Virus record (IMG/VR): IMGVR_UViG_3300027244_000194
Location: 62,001-126,000 of that record
DNA length: 64,000 nucleotides
Direction: 5' to 3' (one strand)
DNA from: a virus
Each line of letters begins with the position of its first letter. Position 1 is the stretch's first letter. The translations under genes were made by a program, and so were the position numbers. Below, piece by piece: positions 47,539 to 55,873 of this stretch. Below the pieces are notes generated by a model, which made no database searches, was not told the DNA's origin, and saw nothing but the letters and a program-made list of their open reading frames with translations.

Positions 47539-48356
47539 CCCTATATGACGTTTTAGGGGTCACTCAGCATGCTGATAAGGAAACAATCAAAAAAGCGTAT
47601 CGGGACCTTGCTAAAAAGTATCATCCTGATGCGAATCAAGGGGATACTACAGCTGAGGAAAAGTTTAAAGAAATTTCAACAGCTTATTCAACTCTCAGCG
47701 ATGATACCGAACGCATCAAATACGATGCCAGTCTGGTTAATCCATTCATGGGCCAAAATGGATTTGGCGCAGATGGTAATTTCTCTGACTTATTCAATCA
47801 ATTCTTTGGAGGTGATCCTCGCCAACGTCGAGGACAGGACATTCGAGTTACAATGACTCTACCGTTTGAAGATGCGTTCAAAGGAGGAATGAGAACCATT
47901 AACATTAATGGTCAAAACATTGACGTTCGATTGATTCCAGGTATTAAGACTGGCATGAAGTTCAAACTTCCTGGCAAAGGCCAAATCAATCCATATAACC
48001 CAACGGCTGGTCCTGGAGACCTGATTGTTGAGTTTGAAGTCCTAATGAATTCGCGCTTCATCCTACGAGGTGATGATATTTACATCGGTTATGACATACC
48101 ATGGTGGGACCTTGTAGTTGGTACAAAAATTCAAGTTGACACCATGGATGGAAGATCTATTAAGGTTTCCGTTCCAGTCAATAGTTTTCACGGTAAGACT
48201 TTAAGAATTAAAGATCATGGGTGGCCAATATATAATACAAATCAACGCGGTTCCATGATGATTCAATTAAATGCTTCTTACCCGAATCTGAATCAACAAC
48301 AAATCGAAGAGGTTCAAAAAATGAAGGATAAAATCAATGAATTGGAAGGACGGTGA
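47535..48356 (+). CDS. dnaJ: DnaJ/CbpA-type co-chaperone
   Basis: 273 residues. J-domain with His-Pro-Asp at 30-32 and the usual flanks ([20 protein letters not shown]), a short Gly/Phe linker ([11 protein letters not shown]), then two C-terminal substrate-binding beta domains ([23 protein letters not shown]). There is no Cys-rich zinc finger, so it is a class B (CbpA-like) protein. It would recruit host DnaK to phage folding tasks, such as fibre assembly. ATGA overlap with the gene before. Confidence 0.9.
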   Translation: MTLYDVLGVTQHADKETIKKAYRDLAKKYHPDANQGDTTAEEKFKEISTAYSTLSDDTERIKYDASLVNPFMGQNGFGADGNFSDLFNQFFGGDPRQRRGQDIRVTMTLPFEDAFKGGMRTININGQNIDVRLIPGIKTGMKFKLPGKGQINPYNPTAGPGDLIVEFEVLMNSRFILRGDDIYIGYDIPWWDLVVGTKIQVDTMDGRSIKVSVPVNSFHGKTLRIKDHGWPIYNTNQRGSMMIQLNASYPNLNQQQIEEVQKMKDKINELEGR

Positions 48357-48588
48357 TAGTGCGGGTTTCTTTTCGTATTTGATGGACCTATCGACGGTCT
48401 CAAAAGATGCGATGTACCAAGCCCTATATAATACCCTGATTGAAAATCACGAGAAAATCCTAAATCAAAATAACGTTCCACGTCAAGAAGTTGAAAACGC
48501 TTTAGACAACTTAATCCAGTGGTTCGAACAAAAAGAAAGATACGAACAGTGTCAAAAAATAAAACAGATTAAAGAATGCTTAAGATAG
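48337..48588 (+). CDS. Small protein with UVR-like C-terminal motif, 83 aa
   Basis: ATG 48337 overlaps the DnaJ end by 20 bases; ATG 48382 is an alternative that lines up better with the N-terminus of its paralogue at 48861. The end, [19 protein letters not shown], matches the motif in the proteins at 46898 and 48861. It overlaps the bS21 start by 13 bases. Confidence 0.6.
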   Translation: MNWKDGDSAGFFSYLMDLSTVSKDAMYQALYNTLIENHEKILNQNNVPRQEVENALDNLIQWFEQKERYEQCQKIKQIKECLR

Positions 48589-48770
48589 ACGTTAAAAACG
48601 GTAACATCGAACAAGCTCTTAAGAAATACAAGTCAAAGGTCATTAAGACCCGTCAGTTGAAAAGTCTTCGTGAAAAACAAGACTACATCAAGCCAACGAC
48701 TGAAAGACGTATTAAGAAGCTTAAGATAAAGAAAACCCAACAGTGGTTAAAGAATAACGGACAATTGTAA
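48576..48770 (+). CDS. rpsU: Ribosomal protein bS21 homologue
   Basis: 64 residues. [19 protein letters not shown], then LKSLREKQDYIKPTTERR follows bS21 closely (bacterial form: I-x-x-A-L-K-x-F-K...L-R-x-x-x-x-Y-x-K-P-S-x-R-R), and it ends with a basic helix. bS21 sits by the anti-Shine-Dalgarno end of 16S rRNA in the small subunit. Phage-encoded bS21 is known from large phages and is thought to bias initiation toward phage mRNA. The start lies inside the previous gene. Confidence 0.88.
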   Translation: MLKIDVKNGNIEQALKKYKSKVIKTRQLKSLREKQDYIKPTTERRIKKLKIKKTQQWLKNNGQL

Positions 48771-48849
48771 TATCTTATTTAAAGTTTGAATTTGGCAACC
48801 GTATCACTTGATACAAAATATATACCATAACACACAAATTCAAACAAAG

Positions 48850-48860
48850 AGGAGAACACA
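48850..48860 (+). promoter_or_regulatory. Strong Shine-Dalgarno sequence
   Basis: GAGGAGAACACA before ATG 48861. Most starts here have only A-rich leaders, as expected for Bacteroidetes. Confidence 0.65.
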
Positions 48861-49121
48861 ATGTCATTCGAGATTTCAAACGAGGAGAAAGACTCTCTGA
48901 TGAGAGCAGCATATTATACCTTGACTCGTAATTTCACCAAGACAGTCAACAGGTTTGTTGTATTTAAGGACGGAGAGAATGTCGTTGAAATCCCTCATGG
49001 CATTGGTCAAAGATCTAAGTTTATCGATGTATTGGTGAATTATTTTGAAGATCTTGAAGAATATGAGAAATGTGACAAGCTTGTAAAACTGAAGGAACTG
49101 GTCATAATGGCCGGTGACTAA
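48861..49121 (+). CDS. Small protein with UVR-like motif and strong ribosome binding site, 86 aa
   Basis: N-terminal helix similar to the 48337 product (KDSLMRAAYYTLTRNF), a strand hairpin, and the C-terminal YFEDLEEYEKCDKLVKLKE motif shared with 46898 and 48337. Its leader holds AGAGGAG seven bases before ATG, one of very few clear Shine-Dalgarno sequences in the window. It lies just after bS21. Confidence 0.65.
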   Translation: MSFEISNEEKDSLMRAAYYTLTRNFTKTVNRFVVFKDGENVVEIPHGIGQRSKFIDVLVNYFEDLEEYEKCDKLVKLKELVIMAGD

Positions 49122-49135
49122 ACAAAGTACATAAA

Positions 49136-49828
49136 ATGGCAGAACGAAACGGTCAATCCAGCCGCAGAGTTTTTGACGGAACAAGCCTTAAGGGAGTTCA
49201 ACTTCGTCAAACTCAGCAACAATACTTACATACCATTAACGATAATCAAATTACATTCTGTTACGGTCCAGCCGGAACATCAAAAACTTACACGGCATGT
49301 TATGCCGCTCTAAAAATGTTGGAAGCAAAGGAGATTGAAAGGGTCATTCTTTGTAAGCCAATTCAGGAAGCCGGCGAAAAGCTTGGTTTTCTTCCAGGTG
49401 AGGTAGACGAAAAGATCGCTCCTTACATTCAATCTTATAAGTCAAACATTGAAAAGATCATTGGGCCTGAAAAGACCAAGATCATGTTTGAAAAGAAAAT
49501 CTTTGACTTTGAACCCTTAGCGTACATGAGAGGTAACACCTACGATAATGCGCTGATGATTCTAGATGAGGCCCAAAACGCCGATTACAAACAGTTGATG
49601 CTATTTGTTACTCGTATGGGTAAAGATTCTAAAGTTGTGGTTGCAGGCGATGTTTCTCAACATGACATTATTAAGTCAAAGGTTTCTCTACCTTCATTCA
49701 TGGATATGCTAAGAGGAATCAAAGGTGTTGGTTTTCATGTGTTCGGCGAAAAAGATATTGTTCGCGCTAAAATTCTACAAGAGATCGTTAACAAGTACGA
49801 CAAGTGGAAAGTCGACAATAACAAGTAA
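49136..49828 (+). CDS. phoH: PhoH-like ATPase
   Basis: 230 residues. Walker A GPAGTSKT (44-51), Walker B MILDEAQN, and the typical PhoH stretch VILCKPIQEAGEKLGFLPG plus VVVAGDVSQHD. Phage PhoH proteins are very common; they are linked to RNA metabolism or phosphate stress, with no settled function. Transcribed after the 48861 gene, with a promoter for the next gene overlapping its end. Confidence 0.92.
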   Translation: MAERNGQSSRRVFDGTSLKGVQLRQTQQQYLHTINDNQITFCYGPAGTSKTYTACYAALKMLEAKEIERVILCKPIQEAGEKLGFLPGEVDEKIAPYIQSYKSNIEKIIGPEKTKIMFEKKIFDFEPLAYMRGNTYDNALMILDEAQNADYKQLMLFVTRMGKDSKVVVAGDVSQHDIIKSKVSLPSFMDMLRGIKGVGFHVFGEKDIVRAKILQEIVNKYDKWKVDNNK

Positions 49829-49853
49829 ACTTTTTACATATACGTTGTATAAG
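49824..49853 (+). promoter_or_regulatory. Promoter-like AGTAAAC-N17-TATAAG before RNase HII
   Basis: Weak member of the TGAAAC-N17-TATAAATA family, same spacing. Confidence 0.4.
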
Positions 49854-49869
49854 ATCTAAATTATCTTAT

Positions 49870-50499
49870 ATGACTACCGGTAAGCACATTCTTTTAAAGT
49901 CCACCTACCATGAATCTGGTGTAGAGGTTGGAGTTGATGAAGCTGGTCGTGGGGCTCTTGCTGGTCCAGTGACAGTTGCAGCGTGTATCATGCCTCCAGG
50001 CTTTCAACATGAATTGATTCGAGATTCAAAATTGCTTAATGAAGGTCAACGTGCCGAGGCACGTAAGATGGTCCTTGACAATGTCCTGGCGTATCATATC
50101 GAGCACATTTCAATCGAAGATATTGAGAACTATAACATCTTGAATGCTACCCTAAAAGGCATGGAAATCTGCCTGACAGAGGTTCACAAGAAGATTATGT
50201 TTGACTTTATCACCATTGACGGTGATCAGTTTCATGGTTTTCATGGAGTTCCTTTCGTTTGTGTAGTTGGCGGAGACAACAAATACGTTAACATTGCAGC
50301 TGCATCAATCTTGGCTAAAACTGAGCGAGACAACCTGATGCGTGAGCTGTCAAAGGAAGAGCCCGAATACGGTTGGGCTTCAAACAAGGGTTACGGTTCT
50401 GCTCAGCATCGTAATGCCATTGTATCTGAAGGTGCTAGCAAGCACCACCGTATGTCATTCATCAGTCACATGTTGACTACAACCTCTTCATTGTTTTGA
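49870..50499 (+). CDS. rnhB: Ribonuclease HII
   Basis: 209 residues. GVDEAGRGALAGPV carries the first catalytic Asp-Glu (D23, E24); then RDSKLLN, FITIDGDQ, and SILAKTERDNLM, with the C-terminal GYGSAQHRNAI typical of RNase HII. It removes RNA from RNA-DNA hybrids, for example primers. The next gene starts with TTG overlapping the stop. Confidence 0.92.
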   Translation: MTTGKHILLKSTYHESGVEVGVDEAGRGALAGPVTVAACIMPPGFQHELIRDSKLLNEGQRAEARKMVLDNVLAYHIEHISIEDIENYNILNATLKGMEICLTEVHKKIMFDFITIDGDQFHGFHGVPFVCVVGGDNKYVNIAAASILAKTERDNLMRELSKEEPEYGWASNKGYGSAQHRNAIVSEGASKHHRMSFISHMLTTTSSLF

Positions 50500-50840
50500 A
50501 GCTGTTCTGGGGTTTCTTGTTGTTCATGTTAGGCCAATCGTTGATTTGGATTCAAACTAATGGTCAATTCATTTGGCCCTGGTTTAAGAAGCATCCAATT
50601 GCGGTTTCAATTATCACAGGTTCAGTCATTTCTTACATTGTCATTTACGCCACTCGAATGGTAGTTGAACACTTTGATGGAGTGTTGTGGCCTGGTCGAT
50701 TCATTGGTTTTTCCAGCGGCATGATTGTGTTTGCACTAATGACATGGGCATTTATGGGAGAAGGTGTTAATGTTAAGACTGGCATTTCATTGGTGCTAGC
50801 ATTAGCGCTAATATTCGTTCAAATCTTTGTTAAGGCGTGA
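50496..50840 (+). CDS. Membrane protein, four predicted segments, 114 aa
   Basis: TTG start overlapping the RNase HII stop. Hydrophobic segments at about 4-18, 34-52, 68-86 and 92-112, separated by short polar turns. No family recognised. ATG is absent near the start, so the exact start is less sure. GTGA overlap with the next gene. Confidence 0.55.
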   Translation: MKLFWGFLLFMLGQSLIWIQTNGQFIWPWFKKHPIAVSIITGSVISYIVIYATRMVVEHFDGVLWPGRFIGFSSGMIVFALMTWAFMGEGVNVKTGISLVLALALIFVQIFVKA

Positions 50841-51049
50841 TAGATTTCCCTCAGAACTTCTTTTATGCTGGAGCACTTGCAACTGTAAGTAGATGGTTAC
50901 GTCATCGCTCTAAAAAGAAGCATCCTGAAAAAGAACGAGTAGAGGTTCACCTACCCGAATGGTCTAAATTCCTGATCTATTGGGTTATTATGTACGTGTG
51001 GTGCGAATTTGTTGATGCTCTATTTTGGGTGCTGTTCCACGTAAAATGA
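50837..51049 (+). CDS. Small membrane-anchored protein, 70 aa
   Basis: GTG start overlapping the previous stop. A basic middle (WLRHRSKKKHPEKERV) and one C-terminal hydrophobic segment rich in Trp (FLIYWVIMYVWCEFV). Likely works with the preceding membrane protein. Function unknown. Confidence 0.5.
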   Translation: MIDFPQNFFYAGALATVSRWLRHRSKKKHPEKERVEVHLPEWSKFLIYWVIMYVWCEFVDALFWVLFHVK

Positions 51050-51075
51050 AACAATTAAACCACAACAAATATAAT
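51046..51075 (+). promoter_or_regulatory. Promoter: ATGAAA-N18-TATAAT before Fpg/Nei gene
   Basis: ATGAAA at 51046-51051, TATAAT at 51070-51075, same spacing as the tRNA promoters. Confidence 0.6.
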
Positions 51076-51079
51076 CACC

Positions 51080-51883
51080 ATGCCAGAGTTAGCAGAGCTT
51101 AAAATCACCGCCGATTACATCAATGAGATGTGCGAAGGTCTTACCTTTCAGAGGATTGAAAAGAATCCTCAACACAAGGGTGAGAAGGTTGAAGTTCCAT
51201 TTCATAAGTTTACCGTATCTGCCAAGAGCAGGGGTAAAGAATTAATGCTAACTCTGTCAGATGGCCTTTCAAGGGGTAATTCAACCACATTGCTAATGAC
51301 AATGGGAATGAGCGGATACTTTAAGCTGGTTCCTCTGAACGAGATCCCAAAACATGCACATCTAATCTTTTATGCACATGGTTCAGTTGCCTTGTGTTTT
51401 GTGGATGTTCGTCGATTTGGTAAGTGGAAGAAAACACTCAACTGGTCAGATAATCGAGGCCCAGATCCAACCGCAGATTACGAATCATTTTTTAAGAACA
51501 TTGACCGTCACATCCTATCAAAGGAGTTTAAGAAGCCCATTCACGAGGTGATGATGAATCAAAAGTACTTTAATGGCATTGGTAACTATCTTCGAGCAGA
51601 GATCCTGTATCGAGCTGATGTGAATCCATTCCTTTCAACTAAGGATGCAATTGAACAGGGGCCCGAAATTCTGGAATTGTGTCGAAGAATACCCTTAGAA
51701 GCCTATAAACTCGGAGGAGGTTCAATCAAAGACTGGGAGAACCCTTACAACATTCAACCCCAAAACTGGGACGAGTTTATGCTATGTTATGGAAATCCAG
51801 CAATGGATAACATCATAGACAGGAACGGTCGTAGATTCTGGTTTAATCCAAAATGGTCAAAACAACATGAGCACATATCATAA
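51080..51883 (+). CDS. Fpg/Nei-family DNA glycosylase (zincless type)
   Basis: 267 residues. Starts MPELAELK: after Met removal, Pro1 and Glu2 are the catalytic residues. MGMSGYFKL and VDVRRFGKW are family motifs; the H2TH helix region is HEVMMNQKYFNGIGNYLRAE. The C-terminal finger lacks all four Cys but keeps the hairpin Arg (NGRRFWFNPKW), so it resembles zincless-finger enzymes such as NEIL1. It removes oxidised bases and cuts the strand. It overlaps the next gene by 17 bases. Confidence 0.88.
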   Translation: MPELAELKITADYINEMCEGLTFQRIEKNPQHKGEKVEVPFHKFTVSAKSRGKELMLTLSDGLSRGNSTTLLMTMGMSGYFKLVPLNEIPKHAHLIFYAHGSVALCFVDVRRFGKWKKTLNWSDNRGPDPTADYESFFKNIDRHILSKEFKKPIHEVMMNQKYFNGIGNYLRAEILYRADVNPFLSTKDAIEQGPEILELCRRIPLEAYKLGGGSIKDWENPYNIQPQNWDEFMLCYGNPAMDNIIDRNGRRFWFNPKWSKQHEHIS

Positions 51884-52472
51884 ATGGCGCACAGTCTTTG
51901 TGCAAATCCCAAAGAACGCCTCAACTTCAATTCATTCGGTTTTAAGCAATCCAACGGATTGCGATAACCATGAACATGAAATGTACATTGAAACTCTATC
52001 TAAGAACGATCCTGAGCTGATTGAAAGTTACTTTTCTTTTGCATGTGTTCGAAACCCATACGATCGATTTGTATCTAACTTTGAGTATTATCGAGATCCA
52101 GATAATGATTATAGATGGTCTGTTGAATTTGAAGATGTGGTTAAGATGTTTTATGAAAGAGGCAGATTCTTTTATACCACTGAAAATAGACACTGGTGGC
52201 CTCAAGCCCGTTTCATTGCCATCAAAAAGAACATATTAGTTGATAAAATTATTAGGTTTGAAACCCTAGATAAAGAATGGCCAGAAATAGTTGATGAAAT
52301 TAAAAACAACATTCCTGAAGGATTTTCAACACCTGCTAGATCAATGTGCAAATCTAACATAACACTACATCGAGAAGGAAGACACTGGGAAGAGTATTAC
52401 ACACCAGAAACCAAGAAAATGGTTTACGAATTATACAAAAGAGATTTTGAAACGTTTAATTACGAAAAATGA
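51867..52472 (+). CDS. Sulfotransferase-like protein
   Basis: 201 residues. PAPS loop VFVQIPKNASTSIHSVL and 3'-phosphate motif FACVRNPYDRFVSNFEYY, with the W-W-P-Q-A-R-F-I segment shared with the 36529 product. It is in a coupled run with a nucleotidyltransferase and an epimerase, which supports a glycan-modifying role. The start lies inside the glycosylase gene; overlap with the next gene is ATGA. Confidence 0.8.
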   Translation: MSTYHKWRTVFVQIPKNASTSIHSVLSNPTDCDNHEHEMYIETLSKNDPELIESYFSFACVRNPYDRFVSNFEYYRDPDNDYRWSVEFEDVVKMFYERGRFFYTTENRHWWPQARFIAIKKNILVDKIIRFETLDKEWPEIVDEIKNNIPEGFSTPARSMCKSNITLHREGRHWEEYYTPETKKMVYELYKRDFETFNYEK

Positions 52473-52915
52473 TAGAAGGAGATAAGAAATACGACATTGT
52501 AGTTGTAAGTGGTGGATTTGACCCAGTTCATAAGGGTCACGTCCGAATGTTTAACACTGCCAAAGAGATTGGTCATAAAGTAATTGCGGGAGCTAATTCA
52601 GACGGTTGGTTGGTTCGCAAGAAGGGTAAAGCTTTCATGAATTTTGCAGAACGAGCAGAGATCTTACGATCTTTTCGTTCGATCGATGAAGTGATGGCGT
52701 TTAACGACGATGATGATTCAGCAATCAATCTATTAGTTCGAGTTCAAACGATGTATCCTGAGTGTACGATTGCATTTGCAAACGGAGGTGATAGAGTTAA
52801 AAATAACACTCCAGAATCAGGATTCTGCTCGGCTTATAAGATCGATATGTTGTGGAACATTGGAGGTGAAAAGATTCAATCTTCATCTGACTTAATTAAT
52901 GCAGCTAAAGATTAA
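52469..52915 (+). CDS. Cytidylyltransferase-like nucleotidyltransferase
   Basis: 148 residues. VVVSGGFDPVHKGHVRMF holds the H-x-G-H signature of the nucleotidyltransferase superfamily; GANSDGWLVRKKG and the late SSSDLI are also typical. Relatives include glycerol-phosphate cytidylyltransferase and the C-terminal half of HldE. It may make an activated sugar or alcohol phosphate for the glycosyltransferases. Confidence 0.85.
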   Translation: MIEGDKKYDIVVVSGGFDPVHKGHVRMFNTAKEIGHKVIAGANSDGWLVRKKGKAFMNFAERAEILRSFRSIDEVMAFNDDDDSAINLLVRVQTMYPECTIAFANGGDRVKNNTPESGFCSAYKIDMLWNIGGEKIQSSSDLINAAKD

Positions 52916-52946
52916 ACAAAACACCCATCAATGGGTATAATTTAAG

Positions 52947-53831
52947 ATGAAAGTATTAGTAACAGGTGGTTCAGGTTTTGTGGGTTCAAACCTAATCAAG
53001 GCACTTTTAAAGAAGTATAAAGACATTCAGATTCAATCTGTAGACAACTATATGAGTGGATCTAAATCAAATGAAGTTAACGATTCTCGTGTAACATACT
53101 TTGATATTTCAACATATAGATTACTGAACGATAGAGAACGGCAGTATTGGTTAGATCAAAAGTTTGATGTGGTGTTTCACTTTGGTGAGTTTGCACGTAT
53201 TGATGTATCTTTTGACCAACCTGAACAGGTGTGGGAATCTAACCTTGATGGAACCACTCAAATCCTTGAACTGTGTCGTCACTGGGGAGCTAAGTTGATC
53301 TATTCAGCTTCAAGCTCAAAGTTTGGTCGTAACGGTTCACTTGAAAACCTTTCACCTTACGCTTGGTCAAAGGCTAAGATGGTCGAACTAATCAAGAACT
53401 ACGCCGAATGGTACGGTCTTCGATACGAGATCTGTTACTTCTTTAACGTATACGGCAAGGGTCAAATCGAGAAAGGTCCTTACGCTACCGTCGTTGGAAT
53501 CTTTGAACGACTTCGCCGTGAAGGTAAAGAACTAACTGTAACTGAACCCGGAACTCAAACTCGAGATTTCACCCACATTGATGACATCGTATCAGGTTTG
53601 ATCGCAGCTTATGAAAACGGTAATCAAGGAGAATGGTTCCTTCGCAGAGGTCAACCTTACACGATTGTTGAACTTGCACAGATGTTTGAATCTGACTGGA
53701 AGTTTATTCCTGAAAAAAGAGGTGAACGTAAGGAAGCGATTGAGATTCCGAACAATACAACCGAAACTTTAGGTTGGCAAGCAACACAAGATCTGAAACA
53801 ATATATCCAAACTGAGGTATTAAATAAATGA
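52947..53831 (+). CDS. NAD-dependent sugar epimerase/dehydratase (SDR)
   Basis: 294 residues. Rossmann loop GGSGFVGS (7-14), SASSSKFG, and the catalytic Tyr-x3-Lys in YAWSKAK, as in GalE-type extended SDRs. The C-terminus has FTHIDDIVSGL. It changes an NDP-sugar, probably to supply a donor for the phage glycosyltransferases. The next start overlaps its stop. Confidence 0.88.
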   Translation: MKVLVTGGSGFVGSNLIKALLKKYKDIQIQSVDNYMSGSKSNEVNDSRVTYFDISTYRLLNDRERQYWLDQKFDVVFHFGEFARIDVSFDQPEQVWESNLDGTTQILELCRHWGAKLIYSASSSKFGRNGSLENLSPYAWSKAKMVELIKNYAEWYGLRYEICYFFNVYGKGQIEKGPYATVVGIFERLRREGKELTVTEPGTQTRDFTHIDDIVSGLIAAYENGNQGEWFLRRGQPYTIVELAQMFESDWKFIPEKRGERKEAIEIPNNTTETLGWQATQDLKQYIQTEVLNK

Positions 53832-54301
53832 AACTCGTTTTAGTAGGTAAAGCAGCTGCAGGTAAAGACCACCTTAGAAAGCGTTTGATTGAACGTGGAT
53901 TTAAGTTTGGTGTTTCTTGTACCACTCGTCCTCCTCGAGTAGGAGAACAAAATGGTAAAGACTATTTCTTTTTGACTGAAGATCAGTTCTTAGGGCTGAT
54001 TAACACAGGTGACATGATCGAGTACCAACAATTTAACGGTTGGTTTTACGGTTTAACTCGTGAAGAATTTGAGAATAGCGAGGTTATCATCCTAAACCGT
54101 GAAGCGGTCGATATGCTACCTGAAGAAATCAGACTTAAGTGTATGGTTATGTTTCTTGATATTGATAGGGACACCCGTCTTGAAAGAATGAAAGAACGAA
54201 ACGATACAGTTGATAGCTTAGAGCGTAGAATTAATGCCGATGAGCAACAATATGTTGGTTTCGAAAATTTTGATGTCCGTGTAACAAATCCGGACTTTTG
54301 A
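53828..54301 (+). CDS. Guanylate-kinase-like nucleotide kinase
   Basis: 157 residues. The P-loop VGKAAAGKDHL (7-14) differs from the usual Gly-x4-Gly-Lys-Ser by ending in Asp. CTTRPPRVGEQNGKDYFFLT is a near-exact guanylate kinase GMP-binding motif. It is shorter than cellular enzymes (about 200 aa). Likely phosphorylates GMP or dGMP. GATATATA overlaps its stop. Confidence 0.85.
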   Translation: MKLVLVGKAAAGKDHLRKRLIERGFKFGVSCTTRPPRVGEQNGKDYFFLTEDQFLGLINTGDMIEYQQFNGWFYGLTREEFENSEVIILNREAVDMLPEEIRLKCMVMFLDIDRDTRLERMKERNDTVDSLERRINADEQQYVGFENFDVRVTNPDF

Positions 54302-54307
54302 TATATA
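54300..54307 (+). promoter_or_regulatory. GATATATA motif
   Basis: Overlaps the kinase stop and lies 19 bases before the 54326 start. Confidence 0.3.
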
Positions 54308-54325
54308 AAATCTAAATCACTTAAC

Positions 54326-54853
54326 ATGCAAGACTTAAAATCACAAATCCAAGAACTAGAGAAGAAGACAACTGATCTTCAGGTAGAAATTGCAAACCAC
54401 GAGTTTGAACTAAATTTTGAAGATTATTCACACGTATCCAAAATTCTTCAACACATCGATAAAGATTACCAGTGGGAATCTAAAAACGCAGCTTTAGCAG
54501 TTTACGTATATGATAAACTGAAGGAGCAATACAAAGCATCAAAGGCAACTCAAACATCTGACGAAGATGCTTTTTCAATCATGATGAGATCAACTGAGTT
54601 GACAGGCCTTTACAATATCCTTCTAAACATTTCAGGAACGGGTGTTGAAAAAGCACGTTCTTTCACCCGTCTATTGACCAACGTCGGCCAGCAGGTCACA
54701 TCGGCACTAGATCAATTGGCTGAAAGAAACGCAGAAGTTAGAGAACTTCACGCACAATTACAGGAACTTGAGCAACAATTGCAAGAGTCCGAATTTAATC
54801 TTTCAACCAATGAAGATAGCGAGCAAATCGAAGAAGAGGTTACAAATTCTTGA
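54326..54853 (+). CDS. Coiled-coil protein, 175 aa
   Basis: Strong heptads at both ends (LKSQIQELEKKTTDLQVEIA; LAERNAEVRELHAQLQELEQ) around a helical middle. Acidic C-terminus. No enzyme motif. It overlaps the nuclease-like gene that follows by 44 bases. Function unknown. Confidence 0.65.
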   Translation: MQDLKSQIQELEKKTTDLQVEIANHEFELNFEDYSHVSKILQHIDKDYQWESKNAALAVYVYDKLKEQYKASKATQTSDEDAFSIMMRSTELTGLYNILLNISGTGVEKARSFTRLLTNVGQQVTSALDQLAERNAEVRELHAQLQELEQQLQESEFNLSTNEDSEQIEEEVTNS

Positions 54854-55346
54854 TGCGCTGTGTGAGGGAATCACACATGACGAGATATTTGGAACTATCG
54901 ACTACAAGAAACAGAACGAAGATAAGATCAAACAGTTCATGTATCCTCACATAGTTGAGGCCATGACTCAATACTTGATCGATAGCGAGGCCATTGGCCG
55001 CAATGAGGCCAAGGACAAGGTTAAGAAAGCTTTGAAATGGGAGGGTAACGTTAATACTACCGTTCACAACATCGTTTTCATGGGCACTCAAAACCGCCCA
55101 GACATGGTCTTTGAATTTGGCGATCTTCGCATCGCGATTGAAGTTAAGAGAGGAGCTTCAGGCTCGGATCTTAGATCTGGCATCGGTCAGTCAATGATCT
55201 ATGCAACTCATTATGACTTCGTGATCTGTTTGTTTATTGATACATCAGAAGACAAAAGAGTTCATAACGCAAGATCTGGTTCGAATGAATACCATTTCAT
55301 GGATACTTTGTGGAAGAATTATAACATCAAATTCATCACCATTTAA
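54810..55346 (+). CDS. PD-(D/E)xK nuclease-like protein
   Basis: 178 residues from ATG 54810, inside the previous gene; a TTG at 54768 would be longer. RPDMVFEFGDLRIAIEVKRG gives Pro-Asp...Glu-x-Lys, the catalytic core of the PD-(D/E)xK fold, and GIGQSMIYATHYDFVI follows as the usual Q-motif helix. Could be a restriction-type, repair or Holliday-type nuclease. One-base overlap with the next gene. Confidence 0.7.
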   Translation: MKIASKSKKRLQILDALCEGITHDEIFGTIDYKKQNEDKIKQFMYPHIVEAMTQYLIDSEAIGRNEAKDKVKKALKWEGNVNTTVHNIVFMGTQNRPDMVFEFGDLRIAIEVKRGASGSDLRSGIGQSMIYATHYDFVICLFIDTSEDKRVHNARSGSNEYHFMDTLWKNYNIKFITI

Positions 55347-55873
55347 TGGCAACATATCTGATTGGTAACTGCCAGTTTGGCAGGGCCACCATTATTAAGC
55401 AAAACAAGCGTCCTTTCGATAACGTTCAAGAAATGAACGAAGAAATGATTCAGCGCTGGAACTCAGTAGTTACTGATGAAGATGATGTCATTCATCTAGG
55501 TAACTTTGCATGGGATCCAAGTACCACTGAAGAAGTGTTAATGCAATTGAACGGTCGTAGAATCCTAATGGTTCCAGCTGAGTTTGATAGTGCAATCCTT
55601 GACATGCAGGGTAAGCAGGCTCTACCGACTAACGCTCAGATCATTAACCGTATCTTCGAGCAACCTCAGCTGAATGCTACATTTGCCTATTGGCCACTGA
55701 TGGAATGGCCCCAGAAGTCAAAGGGACACTTCCTATACTATGGTTTCTATAGCCCTAAGTACAAACCTGACCATAAGAAGAAGATGATTAACATGGCTTG
55801 TGAGTTTTGGAATTACACACCAATGAAGATTGGTAACCTGATCAAGCTGTTTGAAGATAAAGACATTGAGTAA
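55346..55873 (+). CDS. Metallophosphoesterase-like protein with lost metal ligands
   Basis: 175 residues. It aligns by eye to small calcineurin-like phosphoesterases, yet each metal motif is changed: the D-x-H-F-G-H motif reads GNCQFGR, L-G-D-F reads HLGNFAW, and G-N-H-D reads VPAEFDS. The structural parts remain (RPFDNVQEMNEEMIQRWN). It is probably a catalytically dead relative used as a binding protein. Not a broken gene: the frame is intact. Confidence 0.7.
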   Translation: MATYLIGNCQFGRATIIKQNKRPFDNVQEMNEEMIQRWNSVVTDEDDVIHLGNFAWDPSTTEEVLMQLNGRRILMVPAEFDSAILDMQGKQALPTNAQIINRIFEQPQLNATFAYWPLMEWPQKSKGHFLYYGFYSPKYKPDHKKKMINMACEFWNYTPMKIGNLIKLFEDKDIE

